From: Capsicum annuum
Taxonomy: Eukaryota; Streptophyta; Magnoliopsida; Solanales; Solanaceae
Length of the DNA: 64,000 nucleotides
Reading direction: 5' to 3'
NCBI RefSeq assembly: GCF_002878395.1
Contig: NC_061115.1
Coordinates: forward strand, 93,897,678-93,961,677
Part shown: positions 33,127 through 45,683 of the stretch, piece after piece
Numbering within the stretch: position 1 is the first letter of the stretch
How the letters are laid out: every line of letters begins with the position of its first letter
Notes under the pieces: generated by a model
What the model was told of the DNA's origin: nothing
Databases searched by the model: none
What the model saw: the letters and a program-made list of their open reading frames with translations, nothing else
Translations under genes and position numbers: made by a program

Positions 33127-33722
33127 TGAGAGAGAGAGAGAGAGAGAGAAAGGATTTGGAGAACACCAACTCCAACTCAAAACTCTGTTTTACACTTCAA
33201 AAAAGAATCTTCTTCTCTCTCTTTACTGTTCTAGTTAGAGACCAACGCCTTGGGGCTAACGTGGGATCCTCTCAAGGACCTACTAGTTTAGGTAAATATC
33301 TAATTTTCTTTTCCCAACTGGAGAAGTCATTTTTGGAGGAGAAACTATGAGTTTTTAGGATCTGCGTGCTCCATGGTTAGAGCCTCTAAGGGCTCCAAAT
33401 GGGTTAGACTTGAGTAGGTTGAAAAAAGATATATAACCTTGGGGAGAACGACACTCCGCAAAATATATGACTCATGCTACTTTAGGTTTTTTAAATTCTA
33501 TGGGTGGTGTAGTCGCCGAGATCAATGCATTTAATTATGTCTCTCCTAATATGATTATTTTTATTTTATTATATTTTTTTTATTTCAGAAAGTAAATTCT
33601 TCTTTTATATATATATAATCACCCAATAAAATTCATATTCTTTTCAAGATTTCATGTAATACAAAATTATTATTTATCCTAAATTTTTAAATATTATAAA
33701 TTGCAAAAAAATATTATATATG
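32944..33722. mobile_element. Terminal-inverted-repeat element of about 780 bp with transcribed-looking interior
   Basis: The outer roughly 110 bp (32944-33055) reappear inverted at about 33605-33722: both arms contain AAATTTGAGATAA/AAATTTAGGATAA and TTTTGTATTACATGAA. Between them lie TA and GA microsatellites (33043-33150) and about 400 bp of GC-richer, unique-looking DNA. One plus-strand frame in it reads [19 protein letters not shown] and on to NAFNYVSPN (about 33470-33550), which looks like a former coding segment. No transposase is present, so the element would be non-autonomous, perhaps Mutator-like with captured DNA. No target duplication was confirmed. Confidence 0.6.
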
Positions 33723-33766
33723 GAGAAGGGACAAATATACCACCACACTATGATAAATGGTATGTA
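33723..33766. mobile_element. Left part of a MITE split by the 14-kb LTR element
   Basis: GGGACAAATATACC and CACTATGATAAATGGTATG match the left end of the intact MITE at 48777-48984. The rest of this copy lies at 47970-48133, on the far side of the large element. The last five bases, ATGTA (33762-33766), reappear at 47970-47974. Confidence 0.75.
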
Positions 33767-33871
33767 TATATATTGACACCTAATTTTCGCCCTTTCCATT
33801 TTAAATTAATATTTTGAGTTTCTCAATTTTAAATAATATTAAAATATTTATATTAAATTATTTTAAAATAA
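33767..33871 (+). repeat. First part of the 5' LTR of the large element
   Basis: From TTGACACCTAATTTTCGCCC onward this aligns with the 3' LTR start (TGTTGATACCTAATTTTTTC, 45684), including AATTTTAAATAATA and TTATTTTAAAATAA. Similarity stops near 33871. About 400 bp of the LTR that should follow are absent. Confidence 0.75.
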
Positions 33872-33891
33872 TTTAATACAGTATAAAGAAA

Positions 33892-34237
33892 TGCGTAAAA
33901 TATAATACGGAAATATGGTCAAAGTTATAATTCAACTGAACATTTTGAAATGGAATCCATAAACATCTAGCAGCATCTAACATCAGTCTGTGAAATCTCT
34001 AATACATCAAAACCAACGTCTTGTCTAAAACTGGTACAAGGTCCCCAGTCGGACCATAAACCAAAACGAAATAAAAAAGTCTTATAAATTTGGCCTTCCA
34101 AAATAGAGAAGACTCACCAACTGCAAGTCTGAGACACACCAATCTACTACTTAGCGGGATCCCAGGACTGTACCTCAGATCTTGAAATATAGGGGTCAAA
34201 ATATGTACTGATACGCAGAGCAATCCAAAATAATGTA

Positions 34238-34274
<37 letters not shown>

Positions 34275-35898
34275 TAAATGAGAGCATTTCATAAAACGTT
34301 ATGCATGCAGTGATTTAAAACAGATGGGCAATTTCAAATAACTTTAAAATAATTCTGTAGATGCAACTCCATTCTTTTTTTTACTTCTGAGTTAGGTGGT
34401 ACACCCTACAATTCTACAGTCCACGGGCTATATAAAATCCCCCTTGACTCGGCGGCCAAGCCCCTAACCTAAGTTTGTCGCAAGGGTTGGAGTTTCTGAT
34501 ACTGATATGTCACAGGGCACTCGGCCAGCGTATAATCCCTCATTGGGACATAATAAACCCGTATCGATAAAACATAGTTTTGGGCAATAAGTTCTCTGAA
34601 CTTGTGCCTTCTTCAGGTAACCACCTAACTCTCTTTAATCCCATTTTAAACCTTTTCTAAACATGCATCATTCTAAACTCAAAATCTAAAAATCTGCATT
34701 CTGTTTTATTCTATGTTATCATGGCATTATCTATTTTAGTATCGTCATATCAAGACTTGCAAGTCATTTATACAGAAATATAATAATATGCTTTTGTTCT
34801 TTCAATCCAATCAAATCAGTTGACCACCAAAAACATTTAATAATGCAAGAAAGTTCTTATTTCAAAACATATGTCAAACTATGCAAAGATTCTCTCTTTA
34901 TAATATTTTAACAAAAAGGTGGTTAATTTCTCTAGACAATTATGAAATTCTTTCGATTATTACAAATAGCATTTACAAGGAAGAAATATCCCTCTCTTCA
35001 ATTCACAATTAACATAAAGTTCATAAATAGTAGTAAAAACTCTTAATTCATGCTTTAAGACATGCAATTGAGTAATTCATAATATGTGAAATCAAGACGC
35101 TTCATAATAAGTGAGGGAGTATCAATCTTCGTGCTCTCAAATCAAATTTTCAAAAAATATCAAATGCATACATATATATATATACACGAGTAAAGATCAA
35201 TTTCATGGGAAGGCCTCAAGACCAAAACAATATTATCAAAAAGGGTTCACAATGCATACTTGTTAACGTAACTCAAAAAATATTCGTAAATATATGATTT
35301 CTCAACATTCAAAACATTATTAAAATGATTTCACCATGCCCATGTAGTTTAAGAAAACCCCACGTACCTTAATTGGTGAAGAATTCGCGAAAAGATTGAA
35401 CCTTTAAGCTTGAATGTGCAAACCCTAGTTGTTTTTTTCTCCTCTTATGTTATAGATAATGAACTAATGATTTGATAGGGTTAAGAACGTATTTTAGGGT
35501 CTTTAATCTTGTGTAGTTATGTTTAGGGACGGTTATGTAGTGTCAAATGACTTGGTTGACTTTGAAACAATTCAAAAATGGAGTTTCTACACCACTTTGC
35601 TATAAGGTTTACGGCGCATAATCTATGGCAAACCTTAAGGTTTGCGGCACATAATCTATGGCAAACTTTAAGGTTTGCGGCGCATAACCTATGGAAAATC
35701 CTTTCCAGTGAATGTTTACAATAGTATGGCGATGTCTAGCCATCGCCTAAGCTCTAGTTTGTGACGCCAACTTAGTTTTGAGGCCCTTAAACACTCCCAA
35801 CACCTCCACTATGTCAATACATGATCTACCATCACTACGGGGGTTCTAAAGATCATTTTAGAAGCATCAAAAGAGTGTTACGACCATAGAGTGTTACA
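33892..35898 (-). mobile_element. Solo LTR inserted in the 5' LTR of the large element
   Basis: This roughly 2-kb block begins TGCGTAAAATA and ends AGAGTGTTACA on the plus strand. Read on the minus strand it starts TGTAACACTCTATGGTCGTAAC, like other Gypsy LTRs here. The five bases on either side are AGAAA (33887-33891) and ATAAA (35899-35903), a near-match that could be a target duplication with one substitution. It also has a GC-rich tandem repeat at 35606-35701. ORFs within it, such as 33999-34223, are not supported. Confidence 0.65.
35606..35701 (+). repeat. Three 33-bp tandem repeats in a solo LTR
   Basis: Units start at 35606, 35639 and 35672. Each begins GGTTTRCGGC and contains CATAATCTATGGCAAAC or a variant. 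The segment is clearly more GC-rich than its surroundings. Confidence 0.85.
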
Positions 35899-36795
35899 AT
35901 AAATAGCATACTTATGTCCATAATTAGAACTTTCATTGCAACTGTTTTATAATTAGGAATAATAACAAGTTCTATTTTGTATTTTGGGTAAAATTGGCTA
36001 TATAAATATATATACAAACGAAATAACAATTCTTTTTTTAACCAAAATCACTTGAGTTAAATAAGGAATAATCAATACCTTAATTTACTGTCCTTCTTTT
36101 ACTCAAATCAGTTGAGTTAAATAAGGAATAATTATCCCATGTATTTAAAACAATAAATTCTTTTTTCATAAATTACAATAGATTTCTTTTCCATAAATTA
36201 CTCTTATTTAAACTAGTAGATTCCTTTTCCAAATCAAACTCCTATGGATATTATCTTCATGATCTTCAAAATTTAAAAATAAATCATCATTACTGTTTCT
36301 TTCTCTTTTTCACTCTCTTATATCTCTAACTTTTTTTCATCTTTTTTTTTATCGTTTTAATTTTTTTATTTTGATTTCTTTTTATTTTATATTTTTTTCT
36401 TTTCACTTTATTTTCTCTCTTCTATTTCTCTTATTTTTTCCCGTTTTCTTTATTTTTTTTCTTATTTTTTTTCCTTTCTCAGAATTTTCTTTTTCTTTTT
36501 CTATTTTCTTTTCCTATTTTCATTTTCTTCTTCTTTTTTTCTATTTTTATTTTTTTATTTCTTTTTTTTCTTTATTTTTACACTTCTATTTATAACTTCT
36601 ATTTCCATTTCTCTTTTTTTTTTTCACTTCTTTTTTTTTTCTTTTTTCTTTTTTGTCTTTTTCTATTTTTGGTTTTTTTACTCTTCTATCTCTAGCTGAT
36701 ATTTTTAAAAGACAAATATCTCTATCATATATACATATGCAAAAAATATATAAAATAAATAGGCATACCGATCTACATATGCATTTACAGTACAA

Positions 36796-36843
<48 letters not shown>

Positions 36844-37714
36844 TATATATATTTGCATATGTATTTACAGAAATACATATCTGGCTCATATGTATCTAAA
36901 TTTATAGGACACAAAATCTCTATAACAAAAATGACAACTATATACATATACATATAGGTAATAAAAATATACATGATATATATCTTAAATAGTAAGAAAA
37001 TACAAAGAAATACATATGTTACCATCTAGAATGACATAGAACAGTTCAAAGACAAATCCAATACCGTACAAAAATACATATGGATATGCATTTGTATATA
37101 CAAAATACAAATACATGTACATGCCCCCAAAAATTTATAACACAATTGTGACATAATATATTTGCCTAATTACGCTTGAACTACACATTTCTTCTTCTTC
37201 ATGTAGACACCATAAATATTCTTATGAAAAAAAAATCTTGTATTGCTTCTTTGATAACAACGTCTTAATGCGTTCTTCAATTTAATTGACTGTGTGATAT
37301 TCAATATATGATGCAAACCTTGAAAGTGCTCTTGCCATGAATATATGATCATGCGGCACCTATAGAACGAAATAATGAGATAAATCTATATTACATGTAC
37401 TTTTCACAAAAAATTAATACAAAATACATAGTATGCATATGTTTTCTTTTAACATAATACATATTACTTTAGAGAAAAATACATATAGCTCTGCATATGT
37501 ATTTACAGAATAGATGTCTGATCCATATGTATATTACCATACAAAAAATACAAATATAACATTGATATGTATTTATGAAATACATATCAGAGTCATATTA
37601 AACAGTAACAAGCATAACTATACTATATATCTTTATATGTATTTGCGAAAGACAAAAGTGACTCATAAAAAATAATAAAATACAAATACATATCTTAAAT
37701 AGTAACAACTACAG

Positions 37715-37754
<40 letters not shown>

Positions 37755-38654
37755 CTAAATCAAAAAATACATAATACATATATATCATAATAATATGTAT
37801 ATAAAAAATACATATACTTGCACATGACCATAAACTAATAAAATACAAATACAAATACCTCTTCAACTTTATCTTCTTCGAATTCATATTCAGAAGAATT
37901 TTGACTGACAAGACTTGCAATTTTACTTGATTCTCCTATTTTCTTTGACTTTCTCTTTTTCACAGATCTTTGTATTTTTTTTTGGGGGGGGGGGGGGGGG
38001 GATGGAGATGAATATTTTCTCAATCCTTTTCGTTTCATAATTTTTGCAATCTTCTCCGGATTACTACGATGCTTCGATCTCAACTCTTCTATGCTCACTT
38101 CTTTCTTTGACTAAATGGGTGTAGAAACCAATTTAAGATCTTCATCTTGTGTTAATCCAAGACTAAATGATGGTGGATTATCAAAAACTAAATTAACAGG
38201 TGGTATACTTCTATTTGAACTTCTAAAATATGTGTGTTCTGCCATTATAGCAGACCTCCACAATCTTACAACAAAAAATTCACAAAATTCCTCCCCCAAA
38301 AAATGCAAGAACAAGGTTGAACAAAAAAATACAAAAAATAAAATTTTTATAGAATATACGATAGAGATAACATGCTATAATAATTTGATAGTTACCTTAT
38401 TGATGGAGCATAATATTTATCTACATTGTGAGAAAAATTGGATGAAATTTAGAAAAAAAAAAGATACGGTTGAATTGGAGAGAGGTGAAATAATGAAGTA
38501 AAAATAGGAAAGAGGTAAAGTAAATGGCGTGAAACATGCTTGTGTTGAGTTAATGGGCAAAATTTGATACTTTTGCTATAAAATGTAATTTTGTGAAAGT
38601 GTTGTTATTTACTGTAATTATGGTCTTAATTTTGTCACTTCATGTAATTTTTCC
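35899..38654. other. Unassigned insertion in the 5' LTR of the large element
   Basis: About 2.75 kb do not belong to the flanking LTR. Contents: a partial duplication around AGTTGAGTTAAATAAGGAATAAT (about 36050 and 36110), a long pyrimidine-rich stretch (about 36290-36690), TA microsatellites (36798-36842 and 37714-37752), scattered CATATGTATTT...AAATACATAT motifs (36855-37650), and a run of 18 G (37984-38001). A minus-strand coding-like fragment (37835-38245) is listed separately. It is probably a transposon, but I could not define its ends. Confidence 0.4.
37835..38245 (-). pseudogene. Coding-like fragment of unknown family, possibly transposon-derived
   Basis: The reading starts MAEHTYFRSSNRSIPPVNLV and continues FDNPPSFSLGLTQDED. 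After a frame change at about 38105 it continues SIEELRSKHRSNPEKIAKIM, then a short proline run encoded by the G18 tract (minus strand), and a Lys/Ser/Glu-rich tail. The composition is not that of random AT-rich DNA. SFSLGLTQ-type N-termini occur in Solanaceae transposon-associated proteins with Ulp1-like peptidase domains, but no such domain is visible here and this link is from memory. It could equally be a host gene fragment. Confidence 0.35.
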
Positions 38655-40413
38655 TTGTATAACCCAGCCCAAACATATAACATCCAACCGTCTCACTCCA
38701 AACGACCAGGCCCAACTCTTTCCCATTCCTTCTAGCCAATCAAACCCTAGCAAACAACATCAAACAACCACCAAACAAACCCCAGGCAATGCGTACATAC
38801 AGAACAACAATGATTTCAACCCCCATCAGCAATAACAATACTCCAACAACAGTAAAACAATTGAGCAACAGATTCAACCAACGTACAACCTGACACTAAC
38901 CAGGCAACGCATCAAAATCCAAACTCGGTGATCCAAACCCGAATACTCCAGCGACACCAACTTCAACCAATAACGGCACGAGTTCAGTTCAGCCAAAAAA
39001 ACACTTCATCATCCTTCAACATTTCGCGATTCAAGGGAAACTATACAATTTTGTACTTATCCCAAACATAATTTTGAAATAACCTTAAAAATCCCCAAAA
39101 GACCCCTGAAAAATCCTTACCTCGCATCGAGAATTAGTCAAGAATTGAGATTTTTGGGTTTCTATATAAACTCCTTTCTTTTACGGTTAGAGGGAATTTT
39201 TTTCGAACCAAAAAAGGGCTAAGAATTCTCTTTACTCGGCTAGAATTTTGGACTTCGGTACCCAACGTTAGAGTTGTGAGAATTCTAGCTCGAGATCTAT
39301 TTTTTTTACTATTTTCAGTCAAGGAAGTTGGTGAAGTCGTCGTTGACTCGTCGTCCTGGCTGACTGCTTCAGAAAATATGAATCCATATGGACCCCATTT
39401 CCTGCATTTTCTTGGGAACAAGTCCCTTCCCTATCGAGTCAAGCCTCCTCAAAGGCCAAAAAATGGACCAAAGTCATGAACAAATGGACTGATATACAGT
39501 AAATATACATAAATTACAGGTGATCCAGAGGAAAATAGTGCTAATATTCAGATGGAGGATCAAAGAGTGTGTATATGACTGATTTTCAGTCATGTATACA
39601 CCAATTATATAGAAAACGTGAAGAGAATAAGCTGTGATATACAGCTGGTATACACAGTTGAAAGAGGACTAAAAGTCCATAATTTAAAGCCCAAAGGCTA
39701 GGCAGATTTGAAATGGGCTAGAAGGGGCCCAAATCTCATTTCTTTTCTTACCTTTTTGCTTATAATTAATTTAATTATTTGTTTGTAATTTAATTAATCT
39801 AGATGAATCCACGGGGAGCAAGTTTATTTTAAAATGATTCATTTTATTTTAGTTATTTAATATTGATTCCTCTATTTAGGCAAACTTAAACTTTCAAAAA
39901 ATAACTCAAGAATCATCTATATTCTTTTGTAGTAATTAAAAGTTTTTGAATCCATGTTTATAAGTTTGAACTAATCAGTTTGTTCAAAAATCTCTATTCG
40001 GATAAATTGTTAAGACTTCGACATTTAATTTATTTTATTACTTTGGAATAAAATGAATGGACAAATTCTAATAAATTTTATTCATTTTAAAATAAGATTT
40101 TGAATAAATTCAAGATTTTTACAATTTAAGAAAATTTTAAATTAGTCAAATAAGTTTAATTTGTCGAGAACCACACTTTATGAATTTTTGAAAGTTTCTA
40201 ACACCTTTCAAATTTACTTGAATCCTTACCTAGACTACAGTTATTTTTAAAAGGTTTTCTTTCAAAATCACCCTTTTAAAATGGTTTCTTAATTTTTTTA
40301 AAAATTAATTAGAGACTATAAATTATTTTTTCAAAGAAAAATCAAATAGACTTCTTTTTTTATTCGCCACGAAGTTATGGAACATTTTTGACTTTCAAAA
40401 ATGGATCGTAACA
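38655..40413 (+). repeat. Second part of the 5' LTR of the large element
   Basis: It aligns from TATAACCCAGCCCAAACATA with 46184-47969 of the 3' LTR and ends GGATCGTAACA. A TATA box (TATATAAA, 39163-39170) is matched at 46689-46696. Short ORFs (38593-38835, 39134-39479) lie in both LTRs or their edges and are not genes. Confidence 0.85.
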
Positions 40414-40435
40414 GAGTGATGACTCTGCTAGGGAT
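40414..40435 (+). other. Primer-binding site of the large element, tRNA-Arg type
   Basis: GAGTGATGACTCTGCTAGGG directly follows the 5' LTR. It closely resembles the TGGCGACTCTGCTGGGG site known from Ogre/Tat elements, which is complementary to a tRNA-Arg. Two or three substitutions are visible. Confidence 0.7.
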
Positions 40436-43239
40436 TCATCTAGATTCTAACCATAAAAATTTTATGTGTTTGACTAATATTTGTATTGATTGTTATTTTG
40501 TAATTATGTGTTTAAATTTTTGTAATTATTAATCTTTGCATTTATGGCATACTTCCACATTCTGATTATTAAATTATTTTGGAGTTTAGTGAATGTCGCG
40601 GACCCTATTGATCAATTCCAAATACAGTGTTGGAAATACAATGAATTATTGTCACGTTAAGCGTCCAATGACTATTTGTATTTCCAAACTCGAGTTGTCT
40701 ACTTGAGAACCTAGTCAAAGCCCACTCTAGATACCTAGGATAGAGCAATATCAAAATCTATGTTTAGGCATGAGCCTAGGACGACGAGGGGGTATTGGGC
40801 CCATTAGAAACCTATTTTGCATCTACTAACTATGAGTCATAACAGATAATCATTCTGTATGTGTTAAATTGAAGGATATAATGTCGGATTGTACAAACCA
40901 TTGTCTCTTGGGTATGAGGGTTTATTTTATACTTTTTTTATTGTAATCTAAATGAGATCTTCACCCGAAAGGTATTTAGCAATTTCAAGAATTTCAAGAT
41001 CGAAGAACTCCCAAGAAGGTTTAGTTTAGATTTGCTCCCCTGCGTGGGACTAATATCATGTATTTTCCCTTTTTCTCATTTTGTATCCCCATTTGATATA
41101 TTTATAAAGTTTGTATAATATTTTGGGGGCATTGGAACGTCTTACAATGGCTGTATATTCTCAAACGTTAGGCTTACCTTTGGCTTGAAAGGTCCCATGT
41201 ATGTTAGGACACGTTAAAAATAATTTATGTGCTGAAGCATTATTTTTCTTTATCTATATTTTCTTGATTTGTGTGTTTAAATAACATACGTTTGGCTTTA
41301 AAATAGGCTAGTCCATTATTCTATCTCGAAGTCTTAGAGCGTTGTTAGGCATATAAGACTCAAAATTTTTTGAATCCTCCTAAAATGTCCTTAAAAGTCC
41401 ATTGATAAAATTCCTTCCAAATCACTCAAATTTTATTCAAAATTCAATAGGTCATTGTCCAATTCATATTGACCACGTTGCTCTTACAAATTACTTTTTA
41501 TCGCTATTAATTATAACTAGAGTTAGCCAAATATTCTATTAATGGTAAGACTCTGTTATTATCAAAAGAATTTTAAAAATAAGCATTTTTAGAAAGTTTA
41601 TTTGTGAACATCCAATTTCTTCAAATCACCTAGTTCATTCAGTTCAAAATTCTATTTCCCCCATCAAAAATCAAAATTCGTCAAATGATCAAAATTCTGA
41701 ACATCAAGTCATTTTTCCAAAGTATCATATTCTTCAAATTCTTGTGTAGTTTGTTTCAAACCAAATAAATGTTATTATTTCATATATTACTTTGGTCAAT
41801 TATTATGATTCAGGAACTAACACTTTCACCTCTTGAGTATTTTTCTTTCCTTTTAGAGAGAGACTTATTTGTGTTGGTAATCAATTTGACCGCTTCACAA
41901 AGACTAAAAGCAAAGTAATCATTGGCATCATCAGAAGAAGAATGAAGTTTCCTCAAATACGCACTTTTGGCGTTCTTCTATCTTGTATCTTGAAGTTATT
42001 GCTTTATTTTCTTGTAATCATACTTTATCATTTTATTTCCTTGTAATCGCACTTTATGATTTGATTTTCTTATAAATGCACTTTTTTAGTAATGAGATAC
42101 GTTCGACTTGATTTTCCTAGTGGAATACATAGGTGGCCTGCATTGACTTCGGCCATGTTGTCAAAAAAATTAAATACTTCTTTAGTTATACGAACTACGT
42201 TGGACCTAAATTTTTAAAAATGAAATACGTAAGCGGCCTATGTCGACTTCGGTCAATCCTTTTAAAAATTTATTTTTTCATCTAATGGTGAAACTACAAT
42301 TGATATGATTCCGACGTCAATGGAATATCTGGACACCCCACTGACTCGATCATATCGCCCATAGGATTTTCATAGAAACTGGGGCAAAGTTTTGAGAGGA
42401 TCTTAAAATTTTATCAAGATAATCTTTTTTAAGTTATGTGAAGATGTCATTTAACTGGGACAAATTTTTTGAAAAGATCTCAAAATTCCATCCTAAACAA
42501 TGTCATGGGTTATAAGGAAGTCCGGGAGTCACTATATTATAGATCGAGACAAATTTTTTAATGAAAATCCTCAAAAAATCCACAGAAATCACAATTCAAG
42601 ATTGCATATCAATGATCAACAAGAAGCATTAGGAGAGCAAGGCAAAGACAACACAATTAGTCTCTCATAATTAAGATTTTTTCCTTTTGATGCAGGAATG
42701 GTGAAGTCACAAAAGTTGACAACGTTAAGCATGACAAAAGGCATTATCAGATCCATCGTGGCCTTACCAATAATAATCCAGACAACTTCTCTTTATCCTT
42801 TTCCTCTTGATTACTATTTTTATTACTTCATTATGATACCTAACACTTCCTATGATTTGGTAGGGAAATGATCGTGCATAACGATTAAGATATAGAGATA
42901 TTTTTCAAATCACTATCTGTAAATTCATCATGAGTGAAATGACTATATCTTTAAACTCTATCTTCTGTTACACTCTGGACTTAGTTATAAAAAATTATTA
43001 TATTATTAATGAGTATTGTTTGAGCTATACAGGTGATGTCATGTAACACCACCTCTAAGAAATAATGCAAATATATTCTCTCAAAGCTTGAGGATTTAGT
43101 CCAGAAGCTCAAGACATGCACAAGTCCTTTTTAGGATCCCTGATTCAAAGGATGTAGTTCAATATATCAACTTCTATATTTCTTATATATTAAGGTTTTC
43201 TACACTCCAAGAAAGCTTATTGAATTGTTACCCCCTTTG
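40436..43239 (+). other. Internal region of the large element, no coding capacity seen
   Basis: About 2.8 kb after the primer site contain no ORF above about 60 codons and no gag motif. It is treated as untranslated internal sequence of the non-autonomous element. Confidence 0.6.
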
Positions 43240-44150
43240 AGGTGACATATTTTATGATCGTTGGGTCATTTGCCCTTTCAAAAAGACATATCTTATTATA
43301 TTTGGGTCATCCACCCTTTCAAAAGGACACATATTATATTATTTGGATTTTCCATCCTTTAAGGGGATGCGTTGAACTATCACTTTATTTGAGACATCAC
43401 GTTATTATATGGATCATTACCTCCTTCAACGTGATATGTTATGGATTATCACCTCCTTTAAAGTGACATGTTATTATGTTATGAATCGCCACCTTCTTCA
43501 GAGTGATATGCTATTATGTTATGGACCGTTACCTTCTTGTGAGTGACATGTTATTATGTTATGGACCGTCACCTCCTTCAGAGTGACATGTTATTGTGTT
43601 ATGGACTATTACCTCCTTTAGAGTGACATGTTATTATGTTATGGACCGTCACCTTCTTTAGAGTGATATGTTATTATTTTGTGGACCGTCATCTCCTTCA
43701 GAGTGACATGTTATTATATTATGGGATGTCACATCGTTCAGAGTGACATTTAATTATATTATGGACAGTCACCTCCTTCAGAGTGACATATTATTATTTT
43801 ATGGATCGTCACCTCTTTTAGAGTGACATATTATTATGTTATGGATGGTCACCTCCTTTAGCGTGACATGTTATTATGTAATGAATTGTCACCTATTTGA
43901 GCATGACATTATTATGTAATGGATTGTCACCTTTTTCAGCATGAAATATTATAATATTATGGATCATCACCTCATTCAGAGTGACATGTTATTATGTTAT
44001 GGATTGTTACCTCCTTCAACATGATACATTATTATATTACGGATCGTTACCTCCTTTAGAGTGAAATGTTATTGCATGGATCATCACCATTTTAATGTGA
44101 TATGTTATGGATTGTCACCTCATTGAATGTGACATACTAAAACAAGGTTT
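43240..44150 (+). repeat. About 40-bp tandem array in the large element
   Basis: Roughly twenty degenerate units of the form GTGACATGTTATTATGTTATGGACCGTCACCTCCTTCAGA-like (typical core ATGGACCGTCACCTCCTTCA) follow each other. Units before 43400 are more diverged and between 44000 and 44150 some are shortened. Confidence 0.9.
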
Positions 44151-44209
44151 GCACAATTGCCCTTACATTGCATTTGCTACTAATGAGTTTTGTGCAGGTG
44201 ATTAATAGA

Positions 44210-44700
44210 CATGTTGGATCGTCATTTCATTCAAAGTGGCATGTTACATTTAAAATAGGTCGTCCGCCTTTCAAGGAGACACGTTGAACTATCACTCCAT
44301 TCAAAGTGGCATGTTACATTCAAAATAGGTCTTCTGCCTTTCACTGAGACACGTTAGACCATCACTCCGTTCAAAATGGCTTATTACATTCAAAATAGGT
44401 CATCCATCTTTCAATGAGACACGCTGGACTGTCACTCCGTTCAAAGTGGCATGTTACATTCAAAATAGGTCGTCTTCCTTTCAGCGAGACACGTTGAACC
44501 ATCACTCCATTCAAAGTGGGATGTTACATTTAAAATAGGTCATCCGCCTTTTAATAAATCACTTTGGACTGTCAATCCATTCAAAGTGGCATGTTATATT
44601 CAAAATAGGTCATCAGTCTTTTAATGAGACACGTTGGACCGTCACTCCATTCAAAGTGACATGTTACATATAAGATAAATCATTCACCTTTTGCTGGCAT
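44210..44700 (+). repeat. About 72-bp tandem array in the large element
   Basis: About seven units share the cores CACTCCATTCAAAGTGGCAT and TTCAAAATAGGTCGTCCGCC and GAGACACGTTGGACC. The unit resembles a longer version of the 40-bp repeat just upstream (same CACTC/CACCTCC and GTGGCATGTTA/GTGACATGTTA parts), which suggests one array evolved from the other. Confidence 0.9.
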
Positions 44701-45683
44701 ATGTTGGGTTGTTACCCCGATCAAAATGGCATCATATTTTGTAGAACAGGTTGTACAAATTGGTTTATCAACTATCTCAGAATAGCATGTTCAAACAGCT
44801 TTGCACCAATTTACGTTTGTGTAATGCTACATTTACAACAAATTATTTATTTGAGTTTTTGTCTAGAGCATTCGAAAGGATGGAATTCTCAAATCAAAAC
44901 CACAGGTGTGGACGACTCCAAAAAGGACGAAGCATAAAGTGAAACTTTTTCATAGCAGCAAACTGGGACATAGTCTGAAGAGGGACTTCAAACTCTTTAG
45001 ACGTAAGCTGAAGGACGACTTCTACCATCATCAAACCACACCCCTGTTAGAAGGCATTGAGGTATTTCAAGATATTTCCAAACTCATACTGGAAGTAACC
45101 TTCTCTGTGTTTCAAATCCGAGTGATAACACACTTAGAGTTTTGGAAATTATGTCTAGATAAATTCTTACCTATAAATATGAAGGATCCCACATTTATGG
45201 CTAAGAGGTTACAAACCTTTTTTCCTTAACTCAATTGAATTGTCACTCATCCTAAGACAAAGATCATCTAAAATAAAAAACTATCCTTTCTACCGATCGA
45301 ATCAAAGTATAAGTAGTTTGATTCCCAAAATCATTGGGATATGTAGTCTGGGCTTAGTGTTGAAAACTCAACTTTTTGATTTCCCCCAATCCTCTTATTC
45401 CCCAGATTTTTGTTTTGACCAAAATTTAAAAATCAGAATAGCTTGTGAATTCTTTGAAAATCATGCTTTAAATCAAGCTTTATGAACTACAAGTGGCCTG
45501 AAGTCTTATTCAATCTGAGATATATAGGAAATTCGATACTGGGGATGGTCCATAACTCCATGAAACTCGTGCAAAGACCAATCTTTTCTGAAATACGAAT
45601 TTCTGGTCTGACAAAATTAGAGATGTCAAACTTCCTTTGCCTAGGGTTACTTGCATTCACCCTAACCAAAGGGAAGGGGCAGT
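44701..45683 (+). other. 3' internal region of the large element with a polypurine tract
   Basis: ORFs of 107 and about 80 codons at 44906-45229, 45240-45485 and 45482-45718 have no recognisable domain and lie in overlapping frames, so I do not call genes. The polypurine tract AAAGGGAAGGGGCAG (about 45668-45682) ends directly before the 3' LTR. Confidence 0.6.

Noticed and set aside
33081..33350. ORF starting [16 protein letters not shown]
   Set aside because: Translation of TA and GA microsatellites; only the unique part further on was considered as captured DNA.
36371..36595. Phe/Ser-rich ORF resembling a membrane protein
   Set aside because: It comes from a pyrimidine-rich low-complexity stretch; the hydrophobicity is a composition effect.
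36586..37920. Ile/Tyr-rich ORFs over TA repeats
   Set aside because: They encode IYIYIY runs from TA microsatellites and are not genes.
43240..44700. CRISPR-like array
   Set aside because: The repeats are contiguous tandem units without unique spacers, and the DNA is plant nuclear.
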